Assembly: GCF_020177575.1 (NCBI RefSeq)
Contig: NZ_JAHTBK010000001.1
Coordinates: 2,849,875 to 2,913,874, forward strand
Source: Hasllibacter sp. MH4015
Lineage (GTDB): Bacteria > Pseudomonadota > Alphaproteobacteria > Rhodobacterales > Rhodobacteraceae
Direction: 5' to 3'
DNA length: 64,000 bases
Both the position numbers and the translations under genes were made by a program. Position 1 is the stretch's first letter. Each line of letters starts with the position of its first letter. Of this stretch, positions 1 through 7,841 are shown piece by piece. A model generated the notes under the pieces. The model saw nothing but the letters and a program-made list of their open reading frames with translations. It did no database searches and was not told where the DNA came from.

Positions 1-517
1 GATCCGGCCCGTCCACGGAAAAACCGCCCGGAACGGTGACGTAGCCATCGGGGCCTTCCCGTGGCGTAGCGATCCACCCAAGGACATCCTCGGGGATCAG
101 CTCAGGACGGCGCAGCCAGATCAGTTTGCCGTGGGATTTCGACATCACGCCGTCGACCTCGAACACGCGGCGGAGTTGCTTGAGGATCGCTTCGATCCCC
201 TCCTCCTTCTGGCCGTCGACCATCACGAGCCCGCCGGGGACGACATGGCCCATCGCCTCGGCAATCGACGACAGCGTTCCGGCGCGGGATTTCGTGATCT
301 GGACAAGCGCGGCGGGGAAATCGCCCTCCGCATCCACCGAAACGTCCAGCCCGCGCGCGGCAAGCCGGTCGTGGTCCGGCGCAAAGCCTTGGACGCACGT
401 CACCTGTCCCAGCGCCGAAAAATCGCTATCGGCCCGCGCGCGCAGGACCAGCACCGGGGTGCCGGGCGGATCAATCTCTCCGCCCTCGATCGCGAGGGTC
501 CATCTGTCGGGGGTCAT
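1..517 (-). CDS. RsmC-like 16S rRNA guanine-N2 methyltransferase, N-terminal part (runs off the window)
   Basis: The reading frame opens at an ATG at 515-517, 15 nt after the clpS stop, and stays open to base 1, giving 172 codons. The protein begins MTPDRWTLAIEGGEIDPPG. It resembles the substrate-recognition N-terminal domain of RsmC: a LVQITKSRAGT stretch, a VVPGGLVMVDGQKEEG segment, and near the window edge GGFSVDGPD, which matches the GVFSRDGLD of E. coli RsmC just before its catalytic SAM domain. That catalytic domain, with its NPPF motif, lies outside the window. RsmC methylates G1207 of 16S rRNA. The exact target here is inferred from family resemblance. Confidence 0.75.
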   Translation of the reverse strand, partial: MTPDRWTLAIEGGEIDPPGTPVLVLRARADSDFSALGQVTCVQGFAPDHDRLAARGLDVSVDAEGDFPAALVQITKSRAGTLSSIAEAMGHVVPGGLVMVDGQKEEGIEAILKQLRRVFEVDGVMSKSHGKLIWLRRPELIPEDVLGWIATPREGPDGYVTVPGGFSVDGPD

Positions 518-532
518 GGATCAGGCAGAGGA

Positions 533-886
533 TTACTCCTCTTTCTCCATCGTGCATTGCAGCGGATGCTGGTTGCGGCGCGCGAAATCCATCACCTGCG
601 CAACCTTCGTCTCCGCAATCTCGTGGGAGAAGACGCCAACCACGGCCAGGCCCTTCTTGTGGACCGTCAGCATGATCTCCACCGCCTGGGAATGCGTGAT
701 GCCAAAGAACCGCTCCAGCACGTGCACGACGAATTCCATCGGCGTGTAGTCATCGTTGAGAAGCAGCACCTTGTACATCGGTGGCTTCTGCGTCTTGGGC
801 TTTGTCTTGGTCAGGATGGAGGTATCCGCATCGCCCCCATCGGGACCCATCGGATCATCCGCCATCATGTGCAAGCTCTGGATCAT
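533..886 (-). CDS. clpS: ATP-dependent Clp protease adaptor ClpS
   Basis: ClpS delivers N-end-rule substrates to the ClpAP protease. The 117-residue product has the disordered N-terminal tail followed by the ClpS fold, which starts at about residue 37 ([17 protein letters not shown]). The NDD loop and the later [16 protein letters not shown] helix supply the residues that bind the N-degron amino acid. A second possible start is MMADD, six codons in, and neither start has a clear ribosome binding site. The gene lies head to head with the HAD gene across an 80-bp spacer and is followed closely by the rsmC-like gene, probably in one transcript. Confidence 0.95.
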   Translation of the reverse strand: MIQSLHMMADDPMGPDGGDADTSILTKTKPKTQKPPMYKVLLLNDDYTPMEFVVHVLERFFGITHSQAVEIMLTVHKKGLAVVGVFSHEIAETKVAQVMDFARRNQHPLQCTMEKEE

Positions 887-966
887 AGGCCATTGTCCCG
901 GTTACAACGCGCGAACGCTTGGGACGCAGTATATAGGAGCGAAACCGATTCCGAAAAGAGGGGCCG

Positions 967-1671
967 ATGGGTGAAAGGTTAAGCGTGGTCGGATTCGATG
1001 CCGATGACACGCTCTGGCAGAACGAAAGCTTCTTCCGCCTGACCGAGGATCGGTTCGCGGACCTCTTGCGCGATTTCGTGGATGGCGATCACCTGATGGA
1101 GCGGCTTCTGGCCGCCGAGCGCAAGAATATCGGCCATTACGGCTTCGGGATCAAAGGCTTCATGCTGTCGATGATCGAAACCGCGATCGAGGTGACGGAA
1201 AACCGTGTCCCCGCCCAGATCATCGGCCAAATTCTCGACATGGGGCAGGAGATGCTGCGCCACCCGATCGAGCTTCTGCCCCATGTGGAAGACACCCTTG
1301 CCACGCTCTCTGACACCCATCCCCTGATCCTGATTACCAAGGGCGATCTTCTGCATCAGGAACAGAAACTGGCGGCCAGCGGTCTGGGCGATCTGTTCCA
1401 CGGGGTCGAGATCGTGTCGGAGAAACACCCCGAAACCTATCGCCGGGCCTTCACCGATCACGGGGCGGGACCAGACCGCGCCATGATGATCGGCAATTCA
1501 ATGAAATCCGACATCGTCCCCGCGTTGGAGGCCGGCGCATGGGCCGTCTACGTCCCCCACGGTCTCACCTGGGCACTGGAGGCGGCGGAGGCGCCCGAAG
1601 GTCACCCGCGCTTCCGCGAGATGCCGGATCTGGGCGGCGTTCCCGATCACATTGCCCGGATCGAGGGATGA
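967..1671 (+). CDS. HAD-superfamily hydrolase (phosphatase-like)
   Basis: This 234-residue protein carries the four HAD motifs. Motif I is GFDADDTLW at residues 9-17, with the nucleophile and general acid aspartates. Motif II is the T of ILITKGD near residue 125. Motif III is the lysine of SEKHPETY near 157, and motif IV is MIGNSMKSDI near 177. The helical cap between motifs I and II fits a C1-type phosphatase of the phosphoglycolate phosphatase/YjjG group. The substrate is unknown. An AGAGGGG sequence lies just before the ATG. The MFS gene starts downstream with no room for a promoter, so the two are probably cotranscribed. Confidence 0.85.
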   Translation: MGERLSVVGFDADDTLWQNESFFRLTEDRFADLLRDFVDGDHLMERLLAAERKNIGHYGFGIKGFMLSMIETAIEVTENRVPAQIIGQILDMGQEMLRHPIELLPHVEDTLATLSDTHPLILITKGDLLHQEQKLAASGLGDLFHGVEIVSEKHPETYRRAFTDHGAGPDRAMMIGNSMKSDIVPALEAGAWAVYVPHGLTWALEAAEAPEGHPRFREMPDLGGVPDHIARIEG

Positions 1672-1705
1672 GCCCGCCGCCACGCCCCCCCGGCACGCCG
1701 CTCCG

Positions 1706-2872
1706 ATGATTGTCCCCGCGCGCCCCGCCCCAATCGTCGCGGCCCTTGGGATCGTCCAGATCCTCACATGGGGCAGCAGCTTCTACCTCGTTGCCGTGCT
1801 TAGCTCTCCGATTGCCTTGGAGACCGGCTGGTCCTTGCGCGCAATCTCCGGCGGGGTGTCCCTTGCACTTCTGATCGCGGGCCTGTGTGCGCCCCGGGTC
1901 GGGCACCTGATCCGCAGCCACGGCGGAAGACCCGTCCTGCTCGGGGGCATCGGGCTTCTGATGATCGGGCAGATCCTGCTCGCCTCCGCCACCAATCTGC
2001 CGCTCTATTTCCTCGCATGGGTGGTGCTTGGCGCGGGCATGGCCGGGGCGCTCTACAACGCGGCCTTCTCCGCGCTTGGCGTGATCTACGGGGCAGGCGC
2101 GCGGGGCGCGATTACACGGCTGACGCTGTGGGGCGGGTTCGCCAGCACGATATGTTGGCCGCTCACGGCGTTTTTCGTGGAGCATCTGGGCTGGCGCGGC
2201 GCGGTCCTGTGTTACGTCGGGATCAACCTGTTCGTGACGGTGCCGCTTGTCTGGTTCGTCCTGCCGCGCCACACAATCGACGCAGCCCCCGACACGGCAA
2301 CCGAATTGCCGCCCGTGATCTCCGCCTTTGATCCGCGCTTCGCTTGCATGGCGGTCGCCGGGATCAGCCTTTCGCTGGTGGGTGCAACCGTGTCCGTGCA
2401 TCTGATAACGCTCCTGACCGCCACGGGGATCAGCGTGGCCGCGGCCGTGGGGCTTGGCGCGTTGATCGGACCCGCGCAGGTCGGCGCGCGTCTGTTGGAG
2501 CTTCTCGGACGGGAACGCCACCATCCCGTTGTCACCCTGATCGCGGCAGCGGCCTTCATTTGCGCGGGGTTCGCCATATTGCGGTTCAACCTGCCCGCGG
2601 CGGCGGGGTTGATTGCCTATGGCGCGGGCAACGGGCTCTTCTCCATCGCCCGGGGCACCGTACCCTTGGCCGTATTCGGTGTGCGCGACTACGCGCCGAT
2701 CATGGGTCGGCTCGCGCGTCCGATCCTCCTGGCCTCCGCTGCCGGACCGTTTCTGGGCGCCTTCGTGATCGAGGCTTTGGGGCCGCAAACAACCCTCACC
2801 CTCCTTTTGATCCTGACGGCCCTGCCGCTTCTGTCCGCCCTGGTGCTCGCCGCGCTGATCCGGCGCGGATAA
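1706..2872 (+). CDS. MFS transporter
   Basis: The product has 388 residues and about twelve hydrophobic segments of major facilitator type, starting with the helix around IVAALGIVQILTWGSSFYLVAV. The loop after helix 2 contains GHLIRSHGGRPVLLGG, a variant of the MFS motif A (GxxxDxxGRR) in which the aspartate is replaced. The frame is open back to a TTG at 1652 inside the HAD gene, but the ATG at 1706 precedes the first helix directly and is the better start. The cargo cannot be read from sequence. The gene lies in line with the HAD and CDP-alcohol phosphatidyltransferase genes. Confidence 0.85.
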   Translation: MIVPARPAPIVAALGIVQILTWGSSFYLVAVLSSPIALETGWSLRAISGGVSLALLIAGLCAPRVGHLIRSHGGRPVLLGGIGLLMIGQILLASATNLPLYFLAWVVLGAGMAGALYNAAFSALGVIYGAGARGAITRLTLWGGFASTICWPLTAFFVEHLGWRGAVLCYVGINLFVTVPLVWFVLPRHTIDAAPDTATELPPVISAFDPRFACMAVAGISLSLVGATVSVHLITLLTATGISVAAAVGLGALIGPAQVGARLLELLGRERHHPVVTLIAAAAFICAGFAILRFNLPAAAGLIAYGAGNGLFSIARGTVPLAVFGVRDYAPIMGRLARPILLASAAGPFLGAFVIEALGPQTTLTLLLILTALPLLSALVLAALIRRG

Positions 2873-2932
2873 CGCAAAGGTCAGCGGCGTCAGGATTGAC
2901 GGGCCTATCCCACCACGCCAAAGCATCCCCCC

Positions 2933-3541
2933 ATGATCGACGCCCGCCTCCTTCCGCTTCAGCGCGCCCTGATGGCACCGCCCGCGCGGTTTCTGGTGGC
3001 GCGCGGCGTCACCGCCGATCAGATCACTATCGCCGGTTGCGGCATCGGCCTGCTGGCCGCGCTCGCCGCCGCGATGCAGCTTTACTGGCTGGCGCTGATC
3101 GGTCTGGCGCTCAACCGTCTGGCCGATGGTCTGGACGGGCCGGTCGCGCGCCGGACGCAGGTCACGGATCGCGGTGCGTTTCTCGACATCGCGCTCGACT
3201 TCGTGTTCTACGCGGCGTTTCCCCTGGGCTTCATCTTTGCCGATCCCGCGGCCAACGGCCTTGCCGGGGCCAGCCTGATCGCCAGCTTCGTGCTGACTGG
3301 CACATCGTTCCTGGCCTTTTCGATCATCGCCGAACGTCGCGGGCTGACGACGGACGATTTTCCGAACAAGGGCATCTACTACCTTGGCGGCCTGGCCGAA
3401 GGGGCCGAGACGATTGCCGTCTTCGTTGCCTTTTGCCTGTTCCCGGCGGCGTTTGCGTGGATCGCATGGGGGTTCGCGGCGATCTGCGTGATCACCGGTT
3501 TCACCCGCTACATGGCGGCGTGGATCATGTTCGGCGACTGA
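2933..3541 (+). CDS. CDP-alcohol phosphatidyltransferase family membrane protein
   Basis: The 202-residue membrane protein contains the family signature D-x2-DG-x2-AR-x8-G-x3-D-x3-D as DGLDGPVAR followed by the spaced G, D and D in RGAFLDIALD (residues about 65-88). These residues bind the metal and the CDP moiety when the phosphatidyl or other phosphoryl-alcohol group is transferred. Five to six hydrophobic segments are visible. It is clearly distinct from pgsA, which is present at 31,986-32,678. The acceptor alcohol is unknown, and the family includes inositol, serine and choline variants. It ends 5 bp from the convergent quinone oxidoreductase gene. Confidence 0.85.
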   Translation: MIDARLLPLQRALMAPPARFLVARGVTADQITIAGCGIGLLAALAAAMQLYWLALIGLALNRLADGLDGPVARRTQVTDRGAFLDIALDFVFYAAFPLGFIFADPAANGLAGASLIASFVLTGTSFLAFSIIAERRGLTTDDFPNKGIYYLGGLAEGAETIAVFVAFCLFPAAFAWIAWGFAAICVITGFTRYMAAWIMFGD

Positions 3542-3546
3542 CCCGG

Positions 3547-4530
3547 TCAGGCGATCTTGAGGATGATCTTGCCGATATGCTGGCTTGATTCCATCCTCCT
3601 ATGGGCCTCGGCCGCCTGATCCAGGGCGAAAGTCTGATCCATCACAGGCGCCACCCGCCCCGCATCTATCAACGGCCAGACATGGTTTCGCAGGACCTCG
3701 GCGATGGCGGCCTTCGCGCCGTCGGATTGCGGGCGCAACGTGGAGCCCGAGATCGTCAGCCGCCGCGTCATCACTTGGGCGAAGTTCATCTCGACCTTCG
3801 GGCCTTGCAGGAAGGCGATCTGCTGGAGCCGTCCGTCATCGGCCAAAGCCTTCACGTTGCGCGGCAGGTAATCGCCCCCCACCATGTCGAGGATCAGGTC
3901 CGCACCACCGACCCCGCGCATCACCTCCACGAAATCTTCGTCCTGGTAATTGATCGCGCGCTCCGCACCAAGGCGCAGGCAGGCCGCGCATTTCTCATCT
4001 GACCCGGCCGTGGTGAAGACCCGCGCGCCAAGCGTGCTGGCCAGTTGGATCGCCGTCGTGCCGATCCCGCTGGACCCGCCATGGACAAGGAAACGTTGCC
4101 CGGCGGCCAATCCCGACCGCATGAACACATTGGACCAGACCGTGAAGAAGGTCTCCGGCAGGACGCAGGCCTCCGCCATGGACAGGCCGTCCGGGACGCG
4201 AAGGGCGTGGTCCTGGTGGGTGACGGCATATTCCGCATATCCACCGCCCGGCAGCAACGCGCAGACGGTATCACCCGCCGACCAGCGCGTGACGCCGGGG
4301 CCGATCGCCTCCACCACGCCCGCCGCTTCCAGACCGGGCAGATCCGAGGCACCCTTGGGCGGCGCATAATTGCCCGCCCGTTGCAGCGCGTCGGGGCGGT
4401 TCACCCCGGCATGGTCGATGCGGATCAGGATCTGTTCCGCCCCCGGGGAGGGCACCGGACGCTCGCATAGGCGCAGAACCTCCGGCCCGCCGGGTTTCGT
4501 GATCTCGACCGCGCGCATCATTTCCGCCAT
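3547..4530 (-). CDS. NAD(P)H-quinone oxidoreductase of the zinc-independent MDR (PIG3/QOR) family
   Basis: This is a 327-residue medium-chain dehydrogenase/reductase. It has the GroES-like N-terminal domain (HAGVNRPDALQRAGNY near residues 40-55) and a Rossmann cofactor domain opening with FLVHGGSSGIGTTAIQLA near 145-160. GGSSGIG with a downstream TTAGSDEK is typical of NADPH-using quinone reductases of the PIG3 (TP53I3) type. The zinc-ligand cysteines of alcohol dehydrogenases are absent. It would reduce quinones or enoyl/quinone-like xenobiotics in the cytosol. It runs in the same direction as the COQ9 gene, 71 bp downstream of that gene, and may be coexpressed. Confidence 0.88.
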   Translation of the reverse strand: MAEMMRAVEITKPGGPEVLRLCERPVPSPGAEQILIRIDHAGVNRPDALQRAGNYAPPKGASDLPGLEAAGVVEAIGPGVTRWSAGDTVCALLPGGGYAEYAVTHQDHALRVPDGLSMAEACVLPETFFTVWSNVFMRSGLAAGQRFLVHGGSSGIGTTAIQLASTLGARVFTTAGSDEKCAACLRLGAERAINYQDEDFVEVMRGVGGADLILDMVGGDYLPRNVKALADDGRLQQIAFLQGPKVEMNFAQVMTRRLTISGSTLRPQSDGAKAAIAEVLRNHVWPLIDAGRVAPVMDQTFALDQAAEAHRRMESSQHIGKIILKIA

Positions 4531-4601
4531 ATCCGTGCCTCCGTCCGAATGGGTCGCGCCACATCACGCGGAAAACGGGGGGATGACAAGCCGGTCAGGG
4601 G

Positions 4602-5291
4602 TCAGGTCCGGGGCGGCCAATGTCCGGGCAGGTCCTGCGCCCCGCCCCGTGCGGTGGGGGCCTTGATCCCGGCGGTAAGACGCTCGAAGCCCTCCGCGAG
4701 CGGTCTCAGGATCGCGTTTTCGCGCACCTTCGCCTTCACCCGCTCGATCCGCATCACGTCGTCGATCCGCCGATCCAGGAACGCCCAGGTGGCCGAGTGG
4801 TCGCCCGACTGGTCCCCGAGCCAATACAGGACGACGGAGGAATAGACCCCCGAAAGCGTCGCGCGTTTGGTGTACCAGTTCAGATCCTGCGACGTATCGC
4901 CAAGCCCGGTCCAGATCACGTCCGCCGTTTCCCAGACCAGCTTCGCCCCGTCCGCGGCATAGATCGGCAGCGCAAACAGCGTGGCGCCCCGGCGCACGGC
5001 TTCCTTGTCGTCCTCCACCATCTCCAGCCGCAGACGCACCGCGTGGGCCACCCTGTCGCGGAACCGCATCGCGCTCAGATCCGCCTCCGCCAAAAGGGCC
5101 GCAAGCCGCCGGTCGCCGCGCCTATGAAATGCGATTGCAAGGTCCACCGCCCCGCGCGGAAAATGCGCGCGCGCCTCTGCCGTCGTTGCCCCGACATCGG
5201 CGGCGGCGGCCTTGAAACTCGTTTCCGTCCAGCCGTCGAACGGCACATGCATCAGGCTTGCATCCAGGATCTCTTCCGCGCGCGCATCCAT
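4602..5291 (-). CDS. COQ9 family protein (ubiquinone biosynthesis accessory)
   Basis: COQ9 proteins bind polyprenyl quinone intermediates and support COQ7-type hydroxylation in ubiquinone synthesis. The 229-residue product has a TetR-like helical N-terminus (ILDASLMHVPFDGWTETSFKAAAADVG) and then the COQ9 core with an YSSVVLYWLGDQSGDHSATWAFLDRRID segment near residues 150-178. The frame extends upstream to 5321, but MDARAEEIL at 5291 matches the usual start. It is divergent from rpsU across about 100 bp, an arrangement I associate with Rhodobacteraceae. Confidence 0.88.
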   Translation of the reverse strand: MDARAEEILDASLMHVPFDGWTETSFKAAAADVGATTAEARAHFPRGAVDLAIAFHRRGDRRLAALLAEADLSAMRFRDRVAHAVRLRLEMVEDDKEAVRRGATLFALPIYAADGAKLVWETADVIWTGLGDTSQDLNWYTKRATLSGVYSSVVLYWLGDQSGDHSATWAFLDRRIDDVMRIERVKAKVRENAILRPLAEGFERLTAGIKAPTARGGAQDLPGHWPPRT

Positions 5292-5310
5292 CTCAAATCT
5301 CCATTTCCCG

Positions 5311-5340
5311 TTGCTGGACAAGATAGGGGGCCTTTGCTAT
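5311..5340 (+). promoter_or_regulatory. Possible rpsU promoter
   Basis: TTGCTG at 5311-5316 and TGCTAT at 5335-5340 are separated by 18 bp and lie about 55 bp before the rpsU ATG. The -35 half is reasonable. The -10 half matches the consensus only partly, and a shifted TATAGC overlaps it. This is a pattern match only. Confidence 0.3.
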
Positions 5341-5395
5341 AGCGCCACTTCCTGCAGTTCCTTGCAATTCTAACCTAGAAAGGTGGTGACACCAC

Positions 5396-5602
5396 ATGCA
5401 GGTCAGTGTTCGCGACAACAATGTCGATCAGGCGCTCCGTGCTCTGAAAAAGAAACTTCAGCGTGAAGGCGTTTTTCGTGAGATGAAGCTCAAGCAGCAT
5501 TACGAAAAACCGTCGGAGAAGCGCGCGCGTGAAAAGGCGGAAGCTATCCGCCGTGCCCGCAAGCTGGCGCGCAAAAAGGCGCAGCGCGAAGGGATGCTCT
5601 GA
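5396..5602 (+). CDS. rpsU: 30S ribosomal protein S21
   Basis: The 68-residue basic protein is S21 throughout: [20 protein letters not shown] at the start, then an arginine/lysine-rich helical tail. S21 sits on the 30S platform near the anti-Shine-Dalgarno region. A good ribosome binding site (AAAGGTGG) lies 9-16 nt before the ATG. It is a single-gene unit with its own strong terminator at 5648-5686. Confidence 0.98.
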   Translation: MQVSVRDNNVDQALRALKKKLQREGVFREMKLKQHYEKPSEKRAREKAEAIRRARKLARKKAQREGML

Positions 5603-5647
5603 GCATCGCTTCCGTCCAGATCGCATCCGCGAGACGAGAGAATCAAG

Positions 5648-5686
5648 AAACCCCCGAAGGCCTAGCCTGCGGGGGTTTTGTTTTTG
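5648..5686 (+). terminator. Rho-independent terminator of rpsU
   Basis: CCCCCG at 5651-5656 pairs with CGGGGG at 5670-5675 around a 13-nt loop that can itself pair partly (AGGCCT). A TTTTGTTTTT tract at 5676-5685 follows. It lies about 50 nt after the rpsU stop. Confidence 0.9.
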
Positions 5687-5726
5687 CGACGCTGCGCGGT
5701 ATGGCCGTGACTTAAGACGCGCCCAG

Positions 5727-6350
5727 TCAGTTCGCCGCCGTCACCTGCTCGGCCAGAACCGCATCGCTGCCGTCCTCTTCCTCGCCGAGCGTGCCGACGA
5801 AGTACTCCTCCCTCACGCCGGGAATGGCTGCGAATTGCTCCATGGTGTTGAGCGGGAAGAAGGTCTGTTCGATCTGCGCGAAGGCGGGCGTGTTGCCAAG
5901 GATCTCCGTGATCGAGCGGGAGCAATAGGCCGGCGCAACCGCACCGTAGGCCTGCACCGCCTGGCTTAATTGCTGCGCTGTCTGGGCGGACACCTCGACG
6001 GTTTGCGTCCGCACCTCGAATATGCCGTTGGACTGGAACGCGATGTAGAGGTCCATGTAACCGGGCGACATGCCGAACAGGACGTCATTACGCTCCGGAA
6101 TACCGGGATTGTGCCAGCTGCCCGCGGGGTCGAACAGCAGCCGCTGCGCCCCGTCGATCAGAAGCGCGGAATGCGCGCCGGAATTGTTGCGGGTGTTGAT
6201 CGACGTGATCAGCGTGACGGTTGCAGGACCGGACGGCACATAGGTCGCGCGCGCCACGGCGTCATCGGGCGCCCAGACGGACTCCCCGGCACAGCCCGCA
6301 AGGGCCAGCGCCACAAGGCCCGCAGCCGCCAGTCGTACCGCACGGATCAT
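5727..6350 (-). CDS. Putative outer- or inner-membrane lipoprotein of unknown function
   Basis: The 207-residue product has a lipoprotein signal peptide ending in the lipobox LALAGC, so Cys19 would be lipidated. The mature part contains NNSGAHSALLID near residue 57 and AYCSRSITEIL near 142. A histidine and a cysteine in these settings recall papain-fold (NlpC/P60 or DUF4105-like) hydrolases, but I cannot confirm a catalytic role. Its ATG overlaps the stop of the oxidase subunit IV gene by 4 nt, so the two are translationally coupled. Confidence 0.75.
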   Translation of the reverse strand: MIRAVRLAAAGLVALALAGCAGESVWAPDDAVARATYVPSGPATVTLITSINTRNNSGAHSALLIDGAQRLLFDPAGSWHNPGIPERNDVLFGMSPGYMDLYIAFQSNGIFEVRTQTVEVSAQTAQQLSQAVQAYGAVAPAYCSRSITEILGNTPAFAQIEQTFFPLNTMEQFAAIPGVREEYFVGTLGEEEDGSDAVLAEQVTAAN

Positions 6351-6490
6351 GTGGCGAAGATCGCAAGGCCGATGAGGATCACGATGCAGACGATCGCCAC
6401 ATTCGTGGACATCCGCATGAAGCCGTCAAATGTCTTTTCCTGGGTCGAGACATCCATCTCGCCGTGCTTGTAATCGTCCTGGTCGGCCAT
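6347..6490 (-). CDS. aa3-type cytochrome c oxidase subunit IV
   Basis: This 47-residue protein is read directly from the sequence: MADQDDYKHGEMDVSTQEKT, then FDGFMRMSTNVAIVCIVIL and one transmembrane helix to IGLAIFAT. An acidic N-terminus, the TxxGF(M)-like helix start and a single C-terminal helix identify the small subunit IV of alphaproteobacterial aa3 oxidase. It packs against the catalytic subunits in the inner membrane. Its stop overlaps the start of the lipoprotein gene (ATGA). The catalytic oxidase genes are not in this window. Confidence 0.9.
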   Translation of the reverse strand: MADQDDYKHGEMDVSTQEKTFDGFMRMSTNVAIVCIVILIGLAIFAT

Positions 6491-6574
6491 GGTCGTATCC
6501 TCTGGTCCGGTTGCGCTTGTTGCGGGTGAAATACCGCAGAATTTCGCCAGTGTCAGCCCCGCGGGGGCGCGGCA

Positions 6575-7618
6575 TCACATCGCGATGGAATAGGCGTAGG
6601 CCCCGTCCTCTCGCCGCCGCCGCGTCACATCCCCTAGCCTGTGCAGGTGGTTGAGGTGCGCGACCGCCTCGACCAGGGCCAGGCCATAGGTCCCCTCGTC
6701 GATCTTGCGCTTGAAGAGCGGCGCAAAGCACTCCGCCGCGCTGCACTCCCCCTTTGCGATATGCGTGCGCAACCGATCCAGCGCGCCGTGGTGATTCTCG
6801 ATCAATTGCCGCATCCGCGACGGCAGGCCGGTGAAGGGCAGCTTGTGGCCGGGCAATACCAGCTGGCTGTCGCGCGCGTGCGGTTGCAGCGCCTCGCAGG
6901 CCGCCATCCAATCGCCCACCGGATCGGCACCGGGTTCGGTCGCGTAGACCCCTATATTGGGCGAAATCGTCGCCAGCAACTGATCGCCGCCGATCACCAG
7001 CGCGCCATCGCGGCTCCAGAAGGTTGCATGGTCGGGCGCGTGGCCGTGGCCGAAGCGGATGTCCCACACCCGACCGCCCATCTCGACCGTCTCCCCCTCG
7101 ATCAGGCGGGTGAAGCCGAGCGGCATGGGATGCACGATATCCGCGAAGTTGAACGGCCGCTCCGACAGGCGTTTGTCGAGCACATCCTTGTCCATCCCGG
7201 CATCGACCCAGAATTGCACCTGTTCGGGCGTGGGCGTCGCCTGCTCGTCCAGCATCAGCATCCGCGCGAACAGCCAGGCGGTGCGCGTCATGCAAAGCTC
7301 CACCCCTCGCCCCTGGAACCACCCGGCAAGGCCCACATGGTCAGGATGGTGGTGGGTGACGATCAATCGCTTCACCGGCACACCCGCCAGGGGGCCCGCG
7401 ATGATCTTTTCCCATAGCGCAATCGTGCGGCGTGAATTGAGGCCGGTATCAATCAGCGTCCAGCCATCGTCGTCGCGCAACGCGTAGGCGTTCACATGGT
7501 CCAATGCCATCGGCAGCGGGATACGGAACCACAAAACGCCCGGGGCGACCTCCACCGCTTCGCCTTCGGGGGCCGCTTCGGCGAACGGCGTGCGGATCGG
7601 GTTCGCACCATCAGGCAT
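6575..7618 (-). CDS. MBL-fold metallo-hydrolase
   Basis: This is a 347-residue metallo-beta-lactamase-fold enzyme. The metal-binding set is visible: THHHPDHVG near residues 89-97, the histidine in FGHGHAPDHATF near 200, an aspartate in GGDQL near 215, and the histidine of VLPGHKLPF near 257. The C-terminal half is a helical extension (LACTB2/glyoxalase II-like winged-helix type). The start overlaps the end of the small upstream gene by 8 nt, and that gene overlaps the acyl-CoA dehydrogenase gene. The operon suggests a thioesterase-like step on an acyl-CoA, which is inference. Confidence 0.9.
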   Translation of the reverse strand: MPDGANPIRTPFAEAAPEGEAVEVAPGVLWFRIPLPMALDHVNAYALRDDDGWTLIDTGLNSRRTIALWEKIIAGPLAGVPVKRLIVTHHHPDHVGLAGWFQGRGVELCMTRTAWLFARMLMLDEQATPTPEQVQFWVDAGMDKDVLDKRLSERPFNFADIVHPMPLGFTRLIEGETVEMGGRVWDIRFGHGHAPDHATFWSRDGALVIGGDQLLATISPNIGVYATEPGADPVGDWMAACEALQPHARDSQLVLPGHKLPFTGLPSRMRQLIENHHGALDRLRTHIAKGECSAAECFAPLFKRKIDEGTYGLALVEAVAHLNHLHRLGDVTRRRREDGAYAYSIAM

Positions 7619-7841
7619 TTCTTGGATGTCCCTTCGCGTGCCGCTCGTTGCCGCGTTTGTAGTTACCGGTCAGGCGCGCCAGCTCTTGCTGAACGGCATC
7701 CCCATCGCCACTTTCAGCAAGGTCCAGAAAATCCGAAGCCTTGCCGCCCCGCAAGGTCGTGGCGCGCTTGCCGCGATGAAGGATCACGACGTCACCGTTC
7801 TTTCGGATCTCCCAGGAGAAGCCCAGATCCGCCACGCTCAC
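7611..7841 (-). CDS. Small conserved-looking protein of unknown function between acyl-CoA dehydrogenase and MBL hydrolase genes
   Basis: The 76-residue protein uses a GTG start at 7839-7841 that overlaps the stop of the acyl-CoA dehydrogenase gene as GTGA, and its own stop lies inside the start of the MBL gene. The overlaps on both sides are the main evidence that it is real. It begins VSVADLGFSWEIRKNGDVVI and has a beta-rich front half (HRGKRATTLRG). The second half is helical and ends KRGNERHAKGHPRNA. I recognise no domain. The frame runs farther upstream to 7889, but that part shadows the neighbour. Confidence 0.7.
   Translation of the reverse strand: MSVADLGFSWEIRKNGDVVILHRGKRATTLRGGKASDFLDLAESGDGDAVQQELARLTGNYKRGNERHAKGHPRNA

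Noticed and set aside
1565-2926. 453-codon minus-strand open frame
   Set aside because: It lies opposite the MFS gene, and its product is low-complexity and charge-rich with no domain, as expected of a shadow frame.
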